From NCBI RefSeq assembly GCF_003286085.1, contig NW_020825365.1:682001-746000 (forward strand): a stretch of DNA of 64,000 bases. Direction: 5' to 3'. The notes beneath the pieces were generated by a model. It worked only from the letters and a program-made list of their open reading frames with translations, was not told where the DNA came from and searched no databases. The position numbers and the translations under genes are program-made. This DNA is from Drosophila persimilis (taxonomy: Eukaryota > Arthropoda > Insecta > Diptera > Drosophilidae). Positions 40,501 through 51,666 of the stretch are shown one piece after another. The stretch's first letter is position 1; every line of letters begins with the position of its first letter.

Positions 40501-43500
40501 ACATATATTGAGTAGATATAGAATAAATAAATATTAAACAAGAATATCCATCCAAAGTTTGGAAATTGTATAAAATCACATTTCAATATTCCCTTCAAAT
40601 GTATCCCTGTTTTTCCAAATGCATGTACATACCATCTCTTTCTCGCACTCGCACTCGCACTCGCACTCGCACTCTCTCTCTCTCCCTCTTCCACTTCCAC
40701 TAAACTGATCTTTGCTCTGGACTTTTTGAGGCGTAAAAACTGTTTAATAATTAGTGGGCGTGGCAGATCGAGAATCGGGATGGCAGAGGAACGAGGGCTC
40801 CGTTTAGATGCAATTGTTTGCTTTTACCAGTTGTTGTAGGTCAGTGTGCAAAAACAATTCCAAATGCTGCTCCTTCTTCTACTATATACAAAAAGATGGT
40901 CATGGTGTTGGTTCTATGAGATTGTGTGTTTAGAGTAAAGCGTTTAATTGTTAAATGTTTATTAAAACTACAGTTTATACAATGCCATAGAGATGCAAAC
41001 TGGAGCGGAGAGAGATGGATAAAGATACAGAGAGAGAGAGAGAGAGAGAGAGATTAGGGTCATCAATGGGATGCGATTGGATATGGTGTATGGTATAATA
41101 TTGGATTGTAGTATTCTTTTGAGAAGGCGACGGCAATGGCAACCCGTCGTATACACAATTTTGTTTACAAACATCGCATAGTAGTAAACAATTTTCGGCC
41201 ATTTAATAACATTAACATTAAAAATTAAAAGCAAAACAGAAGCCATACCATACCATACCACACCGTACCATCGAACGATCTATGCAGACTTATCGCTTTA
41301 TTATGATTATCTGAACTTGAAAAACGGAACAACAATGTGGAATGATGACAGCTTTTGTTTGGGAATTCCCTTGGTCTATGTTTATTATGACTGTTTCGGT
41401 GGCTACAGCAGGGGCAATGGCTACTCCATTGAAGAGGATCGGAGCTCACACTGGGACGACTCTAGGACCTGGATCGCACTGATGTGATGTGCGGATCGAT
41501 TCGAAGATGGCTACTTGATCGTAATCTGTTGGCCGAACGGAACTGTTGACCCAGTTATGGGTGACGCACATGGAGCGCGATGTGTGGTCGCTTGGCCAGT
41601 GCATTGGCTGAACGAACGCCTTATAGCCTGATGGCTATAAATAACCTCCTATAAAGACAAGATGTCGTACCGGGAAATGCAAAAATAAAACCTGACAGGG
41701 ATGCCGTGTCCGGCAGATATTCAGCGATTTATAAACATATTTTTGACCAAATTACTGCCCGACTGAATCATCAAAGTGCTGATCAGAAGGATAGAGACTA
41801 GGAAGCTTTGGATGTAGAATCTAACAAACTTACACCTAAACTTCTAAAGACTCATTTGAATAAATTTCCCGATTGACTTATTGCTTAATTTATCATCATG
41901 CTACATTTACCATATATATACATAGTTAACACCAGAATATACCCATAATTTTGATTATTCTTAGTCATTGATCCTCCGTGTTTTCTGGGGATCCAATGCA
42001 ATTAATAATTTTCTTGCATCGGTTCGGGGTCCATGATCTATTGGGGACTGTTTAATTTATTCCTCACCCGACGATAAATTCCTGAAACGCAAACAGCTGA
42101 AAAAAAATAAGAGAAAAGAAAAGAAAAGCCAACAATAGGTAGAAGTAATAATAATCAAAAGTAAAATTAATTTATGGCCGCCAAAAACGCAGAAGCCGTA
42201 AGAAAAATGGCCAACAGTGAAAAGTATCTTTGCGCTCCAATGGAACCACTAAAGAACTGGGTAAACTCGGCAATTGCTTTCGGAAATTCGTGGAAAATTG
42301 CGAGTGGCTTGAGAAGCGAGTATTTGCCAAAAATCCAAGGAAATTAAAATATCTTTCAGGCGGCCAGAAAATAAAACGGCATGAATTTTCCATACCGATT
42401 TTCCCCCCGTCCGATTTTCCCAATCTGACAAATAGAATTTCGTGAAATATAAACAAAACTCCGCCTCCGTGTGTCTCCCGCCGCCAGCGGCCACAAAATG
42501 TATCTGTATCTTTGTGCGTGTGCCGCCCCGTGTGCTCGCTCGCTGTATCTCTTTGGGGTTTTTGGGGGAATTGAAACGTTTCGTTGCCTCATGCGCTGGC
42601 TCTCTCTTTCGCTCTCGCTCCCTCTTTCTCTCTTTCTCTCTCGTTCTCGCTTTCCAAGAGGCAGAACGTCGCCATCTCACGGTCGCGTCGGCGTAGTGCT
42701 GACAGCAATGGCGGCACTCACGGCAGGGAAGGGAGAGGGGTGCTGCTGCTGTACGTCCCGTGATCAGGCCGTACAGAGAACAGAACAGAGAACGACTAAA
42801 TCAATTAACAGCTCGTTTCGAATGCTGCCACCAGCCACCAGCCACCAGCCACTGCGGCTTCCTTTTCCTCGAAATCCGTAGACCAATTTATTTTTGGGTT
42901 CAATATTTTGGGGATCGGATCTCTGGGTTTTTCCCGACTATGTATTTATTAACTGTTGACTGCACAGACGCTCACAGCGGGAGTACAAAACCAAGGTATT
43001 TGATCGGCAATGAATAAGAAATGAGGAATGAGAGATTTCCATTTAGAACAAGAAATATCAGAGCATGTACTTTATTTTCCTTTTGAAGATCCAATTGGAA
43101 ACCTTGGACAATAACATGGATTTCTATTAAAGTGTTCAGATACCTTACATAGCATACACCCTTCCCGATCTCCAATGACGAAAGTTGGCAGTTGCCAGCA
43201 TTAAAAATTCCATTCCGATCAATTGAACGAACCAATTGCCAGCCAGAGAGAAAAAGAAACCTACACAGCCATACAGAAAAAGAGATAGAGAGAGCCAGAG
43301 CGAGAGCGAGAGAGACCTATGAGAGAGCGATGCGAACGTTTTGCGTAACTAAAAAAAGAATTCCGTTCAAGTGGCGTCCAGCCAGGAGGGAGCGCCAGCA
43401 GATGGATGCATTCTCGCATTCACTTGATCGAAAACAGCCAAAGCGAACGGTACTTCTAACGGAACACACAAGGATCGGTAGAGCAAAAATAAACATAGAA

Positions 43501-43575
43501 AACAAGGAGATCTCGAAAGGAGTACGTAGGATCGAAGAGAAATATTGGAACGAAATTTTTTTGAAAAAGTGAAAC
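37537..43575. other. Gene-poor region upstream of bin
   Basis: 6 kb with no supported gene. It contains CT runs (39085-39130), a CGCACT tandem (40643-40674), GA runs (40206-40224, 41030-41053), TC-rich DNA (42600-42655) and TACATATGTACATGTGTATGTACATATGTA (38040-38075). The proximal part must carry the bin promoter and 5' UTR; mesodermal enhancers are expected here but cannot be pinpointed by eye. Confidence 0.5.
40643..40674. repeat. CTCGCA hexamer microsatellite
   Basis: About five tandem copies of CTCGCA followed directly by a CT dinucleotide run (40673-40690). Confidence 0.8.
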
Positions 43576-46500
43576 ATGATAAAAAGTGAAGAAGTTTCTG
43601 ATCTGAATGGCCGCTCGGCCATGAGTGTGGACCAGCTGGGGGGTTCCTACTACCATCCGCATCCATTCACCCACCCACATCCGCATCATTCGCATCCTGC
43701 CAGCCATTCCGTGCATCTGTATCGCACGGGCAATCTGCTCCCTCCTGGCGGTGGCTATCAGACTGGAATGGGCGGGGGTGGAGAGTCGCCCACTGATATG
43801 ATCGATGAGAAGCCCAATATCGAGTACATGGATCGCAAGTGCTATATGGATGCCAGTGGCATGGCCACGCCCACCTCACAGCACTACAGCCTGAATGCTC
43901 TGCATAGCATGGGAACGCCGCCGGCTTCGTCGAGTCCCATTCCACCATACGGCGCGCTGATGACGGCCCAATCCCATTCGGCGGGCTCCATGTCGCCGAA
44001 TTCCAGCTCGAAGACGCCCACGGATCAGGACATGCAGTACGTGAGCTCCTCGTCGGTGAAGGCACCACCGCTGCAGATGCAACTGCAGCCGATGAACCAC
44101 CAGTACACATCGACCATTAAGTACTGCTCGAACAATACAATCCTCAGTGCTAATGATTACCAGCTGCTGACCAGCCACGAGGTGGATCCACAGCCACAGT
44201 TGCAGCATCACCATCCGCAGCAGCATCAGCAGCACCATGAGCATCATGAGCATCAGGAGCATCATGAGCATCATGAGCATCATGAGCATCATGAGCATCA
44301 CGAGCATCATGAGCATCACGAGCAGCACTCACCCCCAGGTAGTGCCTATATGCCAATCTCTGCCTCGCCCACGCAGGTCATCACCAATGCCCATGGAATG
44401 TCCGTTCCGAATTACTCCAGCGCCAGCTCCTCGCCTGCCAAGTCCCTCAATGGCTCTGATTCCTTGCCACCAGCACCAGCCTCCAGTCAGAGCTCCCAGG
44501 GCAAGTCGGGTGGTTTGAAGGCCCAAGATATTACCAGTCCAGATACAACTAAAAAGTCCGGAACTCGGCGTCCGGAAAAACCCGCTATGAGTTACATCAA
44601 TATGATTGGACACGCCATCAAGGAGTCGCCCTCGGGAAAGCTCACACTCTCGGAGATTTATGGGTATTTGCAGAAGAGGTAAGCTATTGGGGATCGGGAT
44701 TAGGAGTAGGGGAATTCGATATTTATTCGATTCTTGCCATTCGATAGGCATTAGAACAGAGAAGCCACTAGCACTATAGTTATTTGTTCATGCTGTATCT
44801 TAAAGATCGTTCAATTAGTGGTATCTATTGGTGTTTCGAACGGATGGAAGACAGTCTTACTTGAAGATCCAACCAGAGAAAGAGGGATAAGCGACAAAAT
44901 ATAACCAAAAATTATAACCAAATTATATAACAATATAACAAAATGATACACAATAAATATGAAGGTCTCTAGAAGTGCGGCTTTCTAAGCGATAAGTTCC
45001 GAAAATTATATTTCGATATCTTAGGAGCTATAGTAATGACCAAGCGGGAAAGTAATATAACATAATTTTATATTTCTCTTCAAATGACTTTTCCAAGTAA
45101 CAAATACCACAACTGGCCGGTCACTGCTTTCTCAAGCTCTCGAATAACACGCGCCGGCACACGGAGACATGTATGTAGAAATATAGAACCAAAGATGGGG
45201 ACTATTGGCGATATCGACACTGGGAACTCGGATCCCCGCGCCATACACATATCGACATACACAGACACATACAGAGACGATCAGTGTTACTGGGGGTTTA
45301 TTTATTTGCAACCGATTTTATTTAGTCAGCCGATTCCCTTCCCAAGCCCAAATTCTCCGCTTTCCCCTCATAGCTCCAATGCGCATCCTTCAGATACGAG
45401 TATCTCGTATTTCTGGCGGCGTGTTTGGATTTTGATTTCGATTGCCATTTCGGCGACGAGACGGAAATCCACTTGAGCTTTGTCCGACTGCTGGCACGGG
45501 AAGGGGGAGGAGACGACGACATGCGTGAGAGGCTTTTAAGCTGACATCGTTTGATTGTTTCTGTTGCCGGGTGTTTTCAGTGCTCCAGGGGTCCAAGGGT
45601 CCAAGGGTCCAAGTGTCCAAGGGTCCACTCTCCAGGGTCCCCTAACGAAATCAGAATTTTTAATTGGGTTTTCGCCAGCACAGCCAAATAAATAAACGCC
45701 CGATTATCAACTTTTGTCTTTCGGCAGCTACGAGTTCTTCAACGGGCCATATGTCGGATGGAAGAACTCGGTGCGTCATAATCTCAGCCTGAACGAGTGC
45801 TTCAAGAAGCTGCCCAAGGGCATGGGTGTTGGAAAGCCAGGCAAAGGCAACTACTGGACAATCGACGAAAACTCGGCGCACTTGTTCGAGGATGAGGGAA
45901 GCCTGAGGCGTCGTCCGCGTGGATATCGCTCTAAGATCAAGGTCAAGTCGCATGCAGGTCTTGCGAATGGCTTTTACGCTGGCAGTTATGGAGATGCGGG
46001 AATGGTGATTACTGTCAAGCACTTCGTCTATGTAGATCCTCTTCAACTAAGCTCTCGCTCTCTCTCTTTCTCTTTCTCGAATCTCCTTCAGGACAATGCC
46101 AACTTCTATGCCTCTCCTGCTTATGCCAGCTATGATTACAGTCCTGGACCGAATGGCGTCTCCCCGGCTGGCGCTCAGGGTTTCGGGGATGCCTGGAATG
46201 TTCATGCCGCTCACAGTAGATCCCCGGGTGTGGGCATTGGCGGTCTGCCCCAGTACTCAAACATCTCTTGCTTGACAGGAGGCAATAATTTGAATGGATC
46301 TTCCACCCCGCCGATGGCCCACCCTGCCCTGGGTATGGGCTCCGGCCCAGGCTCCTCTCCAGCTGGATCTGTGGTGCCGGCGCTTCAAAGTGATTATGCG
46401 CCAGCCGCCAGTCTCGTGGCTGCGGGCTATTCCTATGCAACAAGTGTCAATCGCTTGGATAACGGTGAGTGGAACTGTCGGGGATTAGGGGGGGCGTCTG

Positions 46501-46968
46501 AAGTCTAGGGTCTGGGCAGCCCTCAAAGGGTAGAGTTAAACGAGTGCCTGGGTGTTCGCGTCAATCAGGGCAATATAATTGCTGACGGTTCACATCTCGG
46601 ATTACCGCCTCGAAGTTGGATGGATGGAGGAAACAACATATGGTAATCTATCACTCCCTCAGTTGATGGACTTTTTGTGTTTTATAGTTGCCGCCGCCGC
46701 CGTCGCGACGTAGTGTGAATTTTAGCGCTTGTCCATAAAAAAGACTTTCCCACTTTAATCGGTTTTCCCTCCGGCAGATTTCCGCTCCTTATCGCTGCAG
46801 CAGCTTCCCGGCCTGTCCACCATCCAGCACGCTCAGGCCCAAGCCCATGCACAGGCCCATGCGCAGGCACAGGCACAGGCACAGGCGCAGGCGCAGGCAC
46901 AGGCGCAGGCGCAGGCGCAGCACCACCATCAGAACCATCATGATCATGGATCCATGATCGATCGATAG
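43576..46968 (+). CDS. bin: Biniou, FoxF-type forkhead transcription factor (C-terminus frame-broken)
   Basis: Exons 43576-44678, 45728-46004, 46092-46464 and 46778-46968 join in phase to 647 residues, ending at TAG 46966-46968. bin is the visceral-mesoderm FoxF regulator. The forkhead domain (about residues 335-440) is split by intron 1: [14 protein letters not shown]...YLQK / [32 protein letters not shown]...[10 protein letters not shown]...[10 protein letters not shown]. The usual [10 protein letters not shown] start is changed. The N-terminal part is His/Ser/Pro-rich with an EHH tandem. Exon 4 encodes an Ala-Gln run, then HGSMIDR and a stop. Directly after it another frame continues to 47066 with KPVYLPPIAPPPTSVAV...YDALKYPN, which looks like the real C-terminus. 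Intron 2 has a weak GTGATT donor and is open in frame. Confidence 0.9.
44237..44322 (+). repeat. bin: Coding GAGCATCAT trinucleotide-type repeat in bin
   Basis: Tandem GAGCATCAT/CACGAGCAT units encode about nine Glu-His-His repeats in the low-complexity N-terminal region. Such arrays commonly vary in length among fly lines. Confidence 0.85.
44679..45727 (+). other. bin: First intron of bin, splitting the forkhead domain
   Basis: 1049 bp, GTAAGC...TTTCGGCAG. Contains a minisatellite of GGGTCCAA-type units (45585-45640) and no coding sequence. Confidence 0.85.
45585..45640. repeat. GGGTCCAA minisatellite
   Basis: About five imperfect 8-bp units (GGGTCCAA, one GTGTCCAA) in bin intron 1, ~90 bp before the exon 2 acceptor. 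Confidence 0.75.
46847..46920 (+). repeat. bin: Coding CAGGCN repeat in bin exon 4
   Basis: Tandem hexamer CAGGC[A/G/C] encoding an Ala-Gln array just upstream of the His-rich segment and the frame break. Confidence 0.85.
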
Positions 46969-47066
46969 ATCGCAAACCGGTTTACCTGCCGCCCATAGCT
47001 CCGCCCCCCACATCGGTGGCGGTGAATGGCGGGGGCTACTACGATGCTCTCAAGTACCCCAATTAG
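46969..47066 (+). pseudogene. bin: Out-of-frame C-terminal segment of bin
   Basis: The frame starting GAT at 46968 reads [15 protein letters not shown]... to ...YDALKYPN and TAG at 47064-47066. It continues the sense of exon 4 but is shifted by two bases. The junction ATGATCGATCGATAGATCGC is a GATC/GATA tandem; removing 8 bp (GATCGATA) restores a single frame. It is either a recent indel, a polymorphism or a sequencing error. Confidence 0.6.
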
Positions 47067-47228
47067 CCACAGCCACGAGCCAATGGGGAGTTGTCATCAT
47101 TATTACCTCAAAGGATAAGCAATTTAATGAGCTGTTTAAGTAGTGCCAGACAAAAGATAGTTGCATAGTGCGTACTTTTTTTATTCTTTTATTTTTTTTT
47201 CTATTATAAAACAATTATGAAATTATGA

Positions 47229-47264
47229 ATAAATATTAAATTATATGATAAATGTAGCAATAAA
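47229..47264 (+). terminator. bin: bin polyadenylation signals
   Basis: AATAAA at 47228-47233 and 47259-47264, about 165-200 bp after the downstream bin stop. Confidence 0.5.
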
Positions 47265-47992
47265 AAGAAAACCAATTAAAAAGAAGACATGTATAGTACA
47301 GAGATTGAACACCAAATACTCCAAGAGAGTTATTTATTTTTTAAAACTTTAAATATTATCTTATGGGAATATAAATTTATGATAGCAATTTAGAGGTACT
47401 TATACTATAAATAAAGAAACATCAAGAAAATTGTGCAAACATTAAAATGTCGATAGTACTTCGAATCGGAGTTATCTTCCATTTGTCAGAAAATGCATTG
47501 CGCATTTGAGCACCACGCGCAGTTTCAGTGCAACCCTGTATGGAACAATTCACGAAATCAAAAGAAAATCAAATTAAAATCGCTTTCAGGATTATATATG
47601 ATTTTCAAACTATTCTAGCTAGCTTTCAATTTTATTTGTAGAATATATTTCGACAATCTTCCACTAAAGGACCACTCATTGCATTATTCATTTTATTGAA
47701 TATATGTATTTACAGTTACAGTTAAGTGTCAAAACACAGTCACTCTACAGGGTCAAAGTTTTCCACGCCTTTGTTCTTTGTGGATGGATTGTTCTTCTGT
47801 TCATGGATCAATATCTCAAGAAAAATAAGTAGTGCGTATATTTGTTGGCCTCTGTTTACGTAAAAATCATATACAACTTTAGAAAAAGATGGAAAAACAA
47901 CTAAAGGTAACTAAAAATGGAAATTTTAAGAATACCGCTGCTGCCTCTTCAGAGAGGAGTAAAGGAATGCCCAAGAGCTAGCCTCATGAAGA

Positions 47993-48425
47993 GATGTCCC
48001 TCCCCGAGATTTTGACTGATGATGAGTTGTATTGTGATGCCTGTATGCCCGACGATAGGAGCAGTGGAGCGGATGAGCGGACTTCGATGTGGAACCCAGT
48101 GTGATGGGTGTACGAAACGCACTAGATCCGCAGTATCCCTCCTTAGGTAAACTCTCTCTTCAGTGCTAAGGGGCCGCAAGTCGGGACGGAAAAGGTGCAC
48201 ACGCTGTCGCGCGTCGAGGAGAAGCTCATGAAGCTCGGCCTGAAGCGCGTGGAGAACGTCTGCAGCGTTACCCTGTCTACGAGGCACTTGCCAGGTCAGG
48301 ACCTTTGGTGAACGATTTTGACAACAAGAAGCATCTGGAGGTCGACGAGGCCCGTGACCGCGAGCTGGACAACTAGAACATTGAGCCATCCAAGTCCTGC
48401 TGAATGCCATCATGGTCATCAGCTA
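47993..48425 (+). pseudogene. NAC-alpha-like processed pseudogene (degenerate)
   Basis: Broken plus-strand frames read like the nascent polypeptide-associated complex alpha subunit. One is MSLPEILTDDEL near 47995. Another is SRVEEKLMKLGLKRVENVCSVTL at ~48200-48275, which parallels the NAC-domain start (MLKLGLK..V..VT). The third is a C-terminal ..EVDEARDRELDN.NIE..IQVLLNAIMVIS* ending at 48425, parallel to the UBA-region VDEKDIEL...NAIMEL. The central part of the NAC domain is missing, there are stops and frame changes, no introns, and an AATAAA follows at ~48451. This fits an old retrocopy; the family assignment rests on short matches. Confidence 0.45.
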
Positions 48426-48580
48426 AGCGCAAATGAGTTAATCTAACAAAGAATAAATCGTTTTATATTATTTATTTAATTTAGACATACATATGTATGT
48501 ATTCATTTTCAGTAAATATTACCATTACAGCCTATAAATATGCCATGGAATTTGAAACGATCGCAGGTATTTTAAATTGA

Positions 48581-48905
48581 AATCGAAGTTGGGCGCGAGC
48601 TGCCACTCTTCTCCGACAAGTCTGGCAAGTCTCTTATTTCCGAAAAAAACAGTGCTGTTAAGAATACGGATATGGGCTTAGCGGAGGCACGAACCAGCAG
48701 CGGCAGGTGTCGCCACTGTTTGCTAATAGTAAGTTGGAATTTGAATTTAAAATTAAATTTCAAAATTGGAACTGCCTTAGGATATATTTTGTTCTGTTTC
48801 TTGTATTCCTAACAGGAACTTCTTTTAGAAGATTGGCTTGTTGGGTTGTTGGACGTTTTCCCGTTTCTGGAACATCTGAGCATGTTAGGCAAACTTTCTA
48901 CTTAA
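48581..48905 (+). CDS. Two-exon coding-like segment, unrecognised (possible remnant)
   Basis: An open frame begins after a TAA at ~48573-48575 and runs to a GTAAGT donor at 48729. It encodes RELPLFSDKSGKSLISEKN and ...GLAEARTSSGRCRHCLLI. An 87-nt intron ends in CCTAACAG (48815). The second part, 48816-48905, continues in phase as ELLLEDWLVGLLDVFPFLEHLSMLGKLST and stops at TAA. Canonical splice sites and in-phase protein-like text on both sides argue for real coding history, but there is no clear start codon (only an internal ATG, in NTDMGL). It may be the end of a decayed gene or a small gene with an unseen 5' exon. Confidence 0.3.
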
Positions 48906-50980
48906 ACTTGTTGGAGAAAAGATTGCTTGTGTCGTATAAACCATTTTGAATGATTTTCCTATAAGAATAATTCCTTCTGCGCACATTTCACGCGATGTGG
49001 ATGCAACATTACAGATAATGACACCTTAATTGAACCACAATACCAAACGGAGGACAACTTGAGCACCATTCCATACTCAGAAAACTAATCTTCTTAAAGA
49101 CTGACCGTAGCAATGGTTCAAATCTCGGGCACAGGCCCAGCCTCATTGTCCGAAAGATCAACAATCCAATTATTCAGTTAATTGTCTCACCTTTATGGGC
49201 AAATTAAAATCCTGCCCAGAGTCAAATGGACCACAGACCACCGCTCGAGTCGAGGCCCAAAAGGGAACCATTGTCCAACCAAGAGAATGGGCAGCAGCAA
49301 TCGCATCAAGAAGTCGTCGCCGTTGATCATTATCGAAGGACGAGACGCTGCCCAGCCGGTGACAGGGAGACAGACACAAAGCAGGAATAGGGACTGGCAA
49401 TGGGATTGGGATTGAATCTCAGCTGAAAAGCCAAAGACAAACACGGCTAAAAGGGAAAAACGGCAGCCGGGGCGAGGAAAAGTGAAACGGAATGAAGTTT
49501 TGAGTGAAAAATTTTACAGTCAAAGGATAATCGGGATTAAATCTTCTTGAAAAGTTAATGTTTACACACGCACCTACCGTTGGCTATGAGCGAAAAAAAG
49601 ATGCAAAAATTATGAAAATATTGTCACAAGTGCACAGCAAGCCAGCGAAAAGACTCGGGCAGGACGAGGCAGAACGAGGTAGGACCCGGCCGAGCGGCAG
49701 AACAATTGCAGGCGGCAATCAAAACATGCAATTGTCCGTTTCGTTTCGTTTCGTTCCGCCTCGAATCGAACTGCAAGCGAACCGAAAACTCAGCCCAGAC
49801 CACAACGCAGGACCCTCTGGAGCTCTGAGGCCGAGCTGCGTAAGAGGATTTGCGCGTCAAGTAAACACACGAACAGGACGAGAGTCCGGCTCTGGGTCTG
49901 GGTCTCAGTCCTGGGTATTCGATAGGCTGTCCGGCAGCCGGACTGTCAGGCAGAGGACTCTCATTCTGTCGGACGAAACGAAAACCAAATCGAAGATGCA
50001 GCCTGCATAAATAAATAAATAAAATGATTTGAACATTTTTATTTTCGCATTCGAAAAATGGAGAAAAGAAAACCGAACATTTTTCTTTGCGATAAAACAA
50101 ACAACATTCCGTTTCTTTTTTTTTTACCACAAAAATCGTTTGTTGCACTTTTATTTATTTTAAATTTATGCGAGAATTAAAAACGTTTTTCGCAAGGATT
50201 TTCAGCTGTCGAATGTTTTCATAGACGAGCCATAACGAAATTGTATTCGTTTCGGCCACAAAAGAACAAAAATATGTGTACAGATCTGATGTGCATTTCC
50301 CCATAAATATATAATATAAGGAAACGATTCAAAGAGTTGCTCAATGCAAATTTTCTCCCTAGCTGCCTTCCGAGGAATACCTCCACCGCCAACGTCTCGA
50401 GTATGTCGCGCGTATTTCCCATACAAATAAACAGAAAAAAAAATCTTGTTGCAATAACATGGCATCGAATATTTATTAAATAAACATTAGACCGGCAGCA
50501 GCAGCAGCAGCCCAAGCAACAGATACGACTACGACTACCGCAGTTTTAAATGGAGTTCCCGTCGATGGATACTGGGAAGGTGTTTCATGAATGAAATCAA
50601 TCGTAAAAGGAAATATTGTTTGGTTTAGGCAGACCGCAGGTAGCCCCGGATGACATTTCCGTGTGAGGTAGAGCTGGGCGATACTTCAATCATTTAGAGC
50701 TCATTAAACTGATTGAATGAGTGGACTTTATGGGCTACAATTCCTCAAAGATTAAGAATATTATAAATTATCAATAGCTCTTGGCTCTTAGATTTGCGTA
50801 ATCGAAGATGAATTTTAAACCAAATTAAATCCAAAGTAATTTCCCTAAAATAAACTTTAAAGAACGTGTACCTCCCCATATCCTCCCCTCTTTATCATTA
50901 GCTTTCCTTACACTTCACTTTCGGAAAAACTCAAGCACTCGCTCATCACTTAAGCAAAGAGTCCACACCTTGAACACGTT

Positions 50981-51009
50981 CCCATCCCATCCCATCCCAT
51001 CCCATCCCA
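50981..51009. repeat. CATCC pentamer microsatellite
   Basis: Nearly six tandem copies of CCCAT. Confidence 0.85.
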
Positions 51010-51438
51010 GATCTGTTCCAAAGCAGTAGCCACCGACACTGACAACACTAACACCCACACCCACACCCAGCCGATTGCGGTTGCTGCTGTGCAACCACAA
51101 ATAAGCCGCAAAAACCGCAGGACACGCGTAGAATCATCATCATCATCATCATCAGTACGATTAAGGGGGAAAAACCACTGACAAAAGCAGAAGCCACATG
51201 ATGGAATAGGGATATAGAAGTATGGTCGTTCGGTCGGCCATCAGGTATTCGGGTTCTGTTAATCTTGACATCCCACGTATACGACAGGGGAAATACCCAA
51301 GGAAAGACTCAAATTTCATTAAGAATTCCCGCGGCGCATATTAAAGTCTAAACATGCCTAAAGAAGCCTGCCGCAAAAGTTTTCCCGCTGCTGGGGAGGG
51401 GTGGATGGGATGATGATCAATGCCTAAGCATTGGATGA

Positions 51439-51666
51439 TTAGCATCCGGTGCCAGGACCTCGCATCTTTGGGTACGGGAACGAGTATCTTTCATATTTTT
51501 CGACCAGGTAGTCATCCGGACTTAGCGCCGCCGTGAATTTTGAATTTCCGCCGCTTATGACCGGAAGATTTGGCACCATGATTACGATTATGATTAAGCT
51601 AATGGCGGATATTTCCCCAGCCCAATCCAGAACATCGGACAACCCCTTTGCCGCACAGACCATCAT
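51439..51666 (-). CDS. Possible 75-residue small membrane or secreted protein
   Basis: ATG at 51666 (a second ATG follows), TAA at 51439-51441. One hydrophobic segment (AISLIIIVIMVPNLPVI) is followed by a hydrophilic part GGNSKFTAALSPDDYLVEKYERYSFPYPKMRGPGTGC. Composition is protein-like and not low-complexity, in an otherwise empty intergenic region. No family recognised, no clear promoter; chance cannot be excluded. Confidence 0.3.
   Translation of the reverse strand: MMVCAAKGLSDVLDWAGEISAISLIIIVIMVPNLPVISGGNSKFTAALSPDDYLVEKYERYSFPYPKMRGPGTGC

Noticed and set aside
43876..44328. 150-codon minus-strand ORF rich in Met/Leu
   Set aside because: Antisense of the EHH repeat and surrounding bin exon 1.
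47949..48419. 156-codon minus-strand ORF
   Set aside because: Overlaps the NAC-alpha-like remnant, whose plus-strand pieces read far more like a known protein; the antisense product resembles nothing I know.
49558..50010. 150-codon plus-strand ORF, Arg/Ser-rich
   Set aside because: Composition matches antisense/simple sequence (GGGTCTGGGTCT runs); an equally long ORF lies on the opposite strand, and neither looks like a protein family.
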